A program made the position numbers and the translations under genes. A DNA stretch of 64,000 nt from Zobellella taiwanensis (GTDB lineage: Bacteria; Pseudomonadota; Gammaproteobacteria; Enterobacterales; Aeromonadaceae), in NCBI RefSeq assembly GCF_003012795.1, contig NZ_PXYH01000007.1, positions 1-64,000 on the forward strand, given 5' to 3'. Positions 61,681 to 64,000 of the stretch are shown here, one piece after another. Every line of letters begins with the position of its first letter. Position 1 is the stretch's first letter. The notes beneath the pieces are model-generated. The model was not told where the DNA came from. It did not search any database and worked only from the letters and a program-made list of their open reading frames with translations.

Positions 61681-62306
61681 AAACCTTATGTTGGAGCGCA
61701 GGCGGCCCGCCTGCATAGCGCCCAGGGGGCGCTTAAAGCTCTATTAACAACCCTTCCACTTAACGTTGCCGCTGCGCGGCAAGTGGCGGGCAAGCTGCCC
61801 GCGCCCCGGGGAGCGGGCCTTGTGTAGAGCAAACCTTATGTCGGAGCGCAGGCGGCCCGCCTGCATAGCGCCCAAAGGGCGCTTAAAAACAAACGCCCAA
61901 CCCCACCGGCTAAAACGCCGCCCCCAGGTTGCCGCCGCACGCCAAGTGGCGGGCAGGCTGCCCGCGCCCCGGGGAGCGGGCCTTGTGTAGAGCAAACCTT
62001 ATGTCGGAGCGCAGGCGGCCCGCCTGCATAGCGCCCAAAGGGCGCTTAAAAACAAACGCCCAACCCCACCGGCTAAAACGCCGCCCCCAGGTTGCCGCTG
62101 CGCGGCAAGTAGCGGGCAGGCTGCCCGCGCCCCGGGGGGTGTGCCTTGTTTGGGGCGAACCTTATGTTGGAGCGCAGGCGGCCCGCCTGCATAGCGCCCA
62201 AAGGGCGCTTAAAAACAAACGCCCAACCCCACCCACTAAAACACCCCCAGGTTGCCGCTGCGCGGCAAGTGGCGGGCAAGCTGCCCGCGCTCCGGGGGGT
62301 GGTATC
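61681..62306. repeat. array of four palindrome-rich repeats (unit about 163 bp)
   Basis: The unit starts near AACCTTATGT(T/C)GGAGC at 61681, 61831, 61994 and 62157, spaced 150, 163 and 163 bp. Each unit contains up to four stem-loops: GCAGGCGG/CCGCCTGC, AGCGCCC-AAA-GGGCGCT, TTGCCGC-TGC-GCGGCAA and GCGGGCA-AGC-TGCCCGC. Copies 2 and 3 are nearly identical. The open frames crossing the array are by-products of its high GC content. It lies between the fliC promoter region and hipA, and a 17-bp piece of the unit recurs at the window's right end. Confidence 0.9.
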
Positions 62307-62314
62307 TACAGGCT

Positions 62315-63580
62315 TTAGGAACACCCCAGTCGAGCCGTGTTCTGATCGAGGCGGCGTTGGATGGTACGCAGGGTATCGTGAGTCATCCCCTGTGGATACA
62401 TGCTCTCGGCAATGGCCGTAAACTGGCTGGCCACATTACAAATACCGTCAATTATCCTGCCGGCAACGTCCTGGGGCACTTCGGCTTCCTCGGCAAGCCG
62501 AAGCAGGTGCGTGCGGCAAATGGTCAGCGCCTCCCCCATCACGTCCATTTGGTGATATCCACCCGGGCCCTCGCAGAAGGTCACGTCGTAAGCCGGTGCC
62601 AGTCTCCAACGGCCATTCTGTGACATAAGGTAGGCGAAGTTCTTGGGATGATCGTCTCTGTTGTTGAAGGCAATATTGAAAACAGCACGCTCGAAGGCCA
62701 GCGCCATTTCTCGCACGTCGTTGGTGCACATCTGCGTTGCCCGCAAGAAGCTGACATAGTCCAGCACCCCCGGCGTCCGGTAATCGGCACCGGTAAAGGC
62801 CGCAAGGCTTTGCATGGGGATGCGCAGGCCCTCCTTTCGATCAAAACGCTTGCTGGCAAACGCCGCCAATCCATTGGGCAGAGGGAAATACTGCGTATCC
62901 GGCGTCTCGATGCCACACCTGCGCAGGCACTCGGCGTAGACCATCTCAATCGCACACACCTCGGCATGCTCTTCCTTGGCCGGAAACTTCACCAGCCAGG
63001 CTTCAAAGCCCGGCGTAACGGCGGTGGTGAACAAATTGGTGTCGGGATTGCGATAAACCAGGGCCTTGGGCCTGGCCCCTTGGGGCGAACCGCCCACTTG
63101 CAGCAAGGTCTGCAGGAACTCGCCACCTTCTCCCTGGAGCACTTCCCGCACCTCGGCGGCAAGCTGTGCCAGCGCAATGTGGACTTCTGGCTTTTGCCCT
63201 TCGGGCACCACGGGTTCAAACGTCATGGCCCCCATCGCATTGCCACCAATGTAGGCCAGCCGCTCCAGTGGACCGATGCGCGCCGTAGTGAGCCCGCGAC
63301 GCCTGAACATGCGATCCATCAGCAACATGCCCCACCCGTCCGGCAAGGCGTCATAAACAGGCCCCGGCAGCTCCAGCTGGTGGCCCGGAAAGCCTTGGCG
63401 CAACGGGGATCCCGCCAACGGCAGCGTATAGGAAGACAACTCCAGCCCCCTTTTCCTGGCTTCGTTGCTGTACTCGAACACAATCAGTGGGCGACCGGTC
63501 AGTGCGGTTGTAGAGACCAGGGTGCCCCAATGCCATCGCTCTCCCCAGCCCTCGTAAAAGACGTTCACCTGCTCAGGCAT
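62315..63580 (-). CDS. hipA: HipA-like serine/threonine kinase (toxin of a type II toxin-antitoxin module)
   Basis: HipA kinases phosphorylate a cellular target (Glu-tRNA synthetase in E. coli) and slow growth. The 421 residues show an N-terminal HipA domain, the nucleotide loop VGGSPQGARPKALV, the AECLRRCGIETPDTQY helix region, the catalytic loop NNRDDHPKNFAYL with Asp and Asn, and the metal-binding YDVTF. All key kinase residues are present. The start at 63580 overlaps hipB by 8 bp; the frame continues upstream inside hipB but that is not coding. It ends 9 bp from the repeat array. Confidence 0.9.
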   Translation of the reverse strand: MPEQVNVFYEGWGERWHWGTLVSTTALTGRPLIVFEYSNEARKRGLELSSYTLPLAGSPLRQGFPGHQLELPGPVYDALPDGWGMLLMDRMFRRRGLTTARIGPLERLAYIGGNAMGAMTFEPVVPEGQKPEVHIALAQLAAEVREVLQGEGGEFLQTLLQVGGSPQGARPKALVYRNPDTNLFTTAVTPGFEAWLVKFPAKEEHAEVCAIEMVYAECLRRCGIETPDTQYFPLPNGLAAFASKRFDRKEGLRIPMQSLAAFTGADYRTPGVLDYVSFLRATQMCTNDVREMALAFERAVFNIAFNNRDDHPKNFAYLMSQNGRWRLAPAYDVTFCEGPGGYHQMDVMGEALTICRTHLLRLAEEAEVPQDVAGRIIDGICNVASQFTAIAESMYPQGMTHDTLRTIQRRLDQNTARLGCS

Positions 63581-63890
63581 TGTTGAGCTTCCTCTTTGTT
63601 CGGAGACGCTTGGCGCTGTTTTCGTAGCGCCGGATGTCCTCAATGCTGTCCAGCCTTGGCAGGAACAGGCCTTCGAGTTCCTTGGTCCGGCCAAGCGCCA
63701 TCGCTACCCGGACTACGTTCTCAAACCCGACATTGCGCCCGGCTTCCAGGTTGGACACGGTATTGGTGCCAATGCCGGCGCGCCCGGCCAACTCTGCCTG
63801 GGTCATCTCCAACGCCAGCCGCTCGGTGCGCAGGCGTTGGCAAAGCCGCTTGACGATCTCACTTGGCTTACTGAAGCTTAAATCCAACAT
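63573..63890 (-). CDS. hipB: HipB-like XRE-family antitoxin
   Basis: DNA-binding antitoxin and autorepressor of the module. The 105 residues have an XRE helix-turn-helix (RLALEMTQAELAGRAGIGTNTVSNLEAGRNVGFENVVRVAMALG, read in parts) and a basic C-terminal tail (RRYENSAKRLRTKRKLNNA) in place of the Trp-ended tail of E. coli HipB. The ATG at 63890 has GGAG six bases upstream. The AT-rich 85 bp before it probably hold the promoter and operator. Partner overlap with hipA is typical for such pairs. Confidence 0.88.
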   Translation of the reverse strand: MLDLSFSKPSEIVKRLCQRLRTERLALEMTQAELAGRAGIGTNTVSNLEAGRNVGFENVVRVAMALGRTKELEGLFLPRLDSIEDIRRYENSAKRLRTKRKLNNA

Positions 63891-63983
63891 AGCGTGCTCC
63901 AAGGCTGCTTTATAGACTTTAACTCACAAAATTATGGAATTAAAAAAACCTCCTAGCAAGTGACATCATTCTGTTTTTAGCGG

Positions 63984-64000
63984 CCCCAGGTTGCCGCCGC
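63984..64000. repeat. start of another copy of the palindrome-rich repeat, cut by the window end
   Basis: CCCCAGGTTGCCGCCGC at the right edge is identical to 61922-61938 inside the array on the other side of hipBA. The copy probably continues beyond the window, so hipBA is flanked on both sides by the same repeat family. Confidence 0.8.

Noticed and set aside
61681-62306. CRISPR array
   Set aside because: Units are about 163 bp and almost identical along their full length, with no short repeat alternating with unique spacers and no cas genes nearby.
61744-62421. Small proteins encoded by the repeat units (for example frames of 74-129 codons on both strands)
   Set aside because: The same translated phrases recur with each repeat copy on both strands, as expected of palindromic GC-rich DNA. 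There are no ribosome binding sites.

Overview
The window is chromosomal DNA from a GC-rich gammaproteobacterium. The gene orders dnaQ-rnhA-yafS-gloB-mltD and raiA-pheL-pheA with aroF-tyrA, and a polar-flagellum cluster of the Vibrio/Shewanella/Aeromonas type (flrABC, flhFG, motCD, parCP, followed by ccm), point to the Aeromonadales or a nearby order. An Oceanimonas/Zobellella-like member of the Aeromonadaceae is my best guess, from gene order and base composition only.

Layout. 1-1272: end of an ISAs1-family insertion sequence, a gene-free stretch with short ordered repeats, and tRNA-Asp with its promoter and terminator. 1399-11376: housekeeping genes, namely a TIGR03503-type envelope protein, dnaQ, rnhA, a methyltransferase, gloB, mltD, an endonuclease/exonuclease/phosphatase-fold lipoprotein, yciA, yjjX, a dehydratase/epimerase-like protein and slt. 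11690-16568: raiA and the phenylalanine/tyrosine genes, with a well-formed pheL attenuator, an unusually long PheA carrying what looks like a dead DAHP-synthase domain, and a divergent aroF-tyrA pair. 16807-18628: a small orphan protein, a DUF502 membrane protein and mlaA. 18701-25691: a complete ccmABCDEFGHI cytochrome c maturation operon on the minus strand. 25826-61417: one continuous minus-strand flagellar/chemotaxis region reading fliC, flaG, fliD, fliT-like, fliS, flrA, flrB, flrC, fliE-F-G-H-I-J-K-L-M-N-O-P-Q-R, flhB, flhA, flhF, flhG, fliA, cheY, cheZ, cheA, cheB, motC, motD, parC, parP, cheW and a DUF2802 gene. 61681-64000: an array of palindrome-rich repeats of about 163 bp, a hipBA-like module, and the start of another repeat copy at the window edge.

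How the genes fit together. The flagellar genes form the hierarchy known for polar flagella: FlrA with sigma-54 drives flrBC; FlrB/FlrC with sigma-54 drives the basal body and export genes (sigma-54 sites are visible before fliE and flhA); FliA (sigma-28) drives late genes (two sigma-28-type sites precede fliC). A perfect FNR/ANR-type palindrome lies upstream of flrA and suggests oxygen control of motility. FlhF/FlhG set flagellar number and position, and ParC/ParP place the chemotaxis array at the pole. In the aromatic block, pheA is controlled by a Phe-codon leader peptide and aroF-tyrA probably by TyrR.

Most coding assignments are secure from motifs and gene order. Promoter and operator calls are pattern matches made by eye and are less certain.
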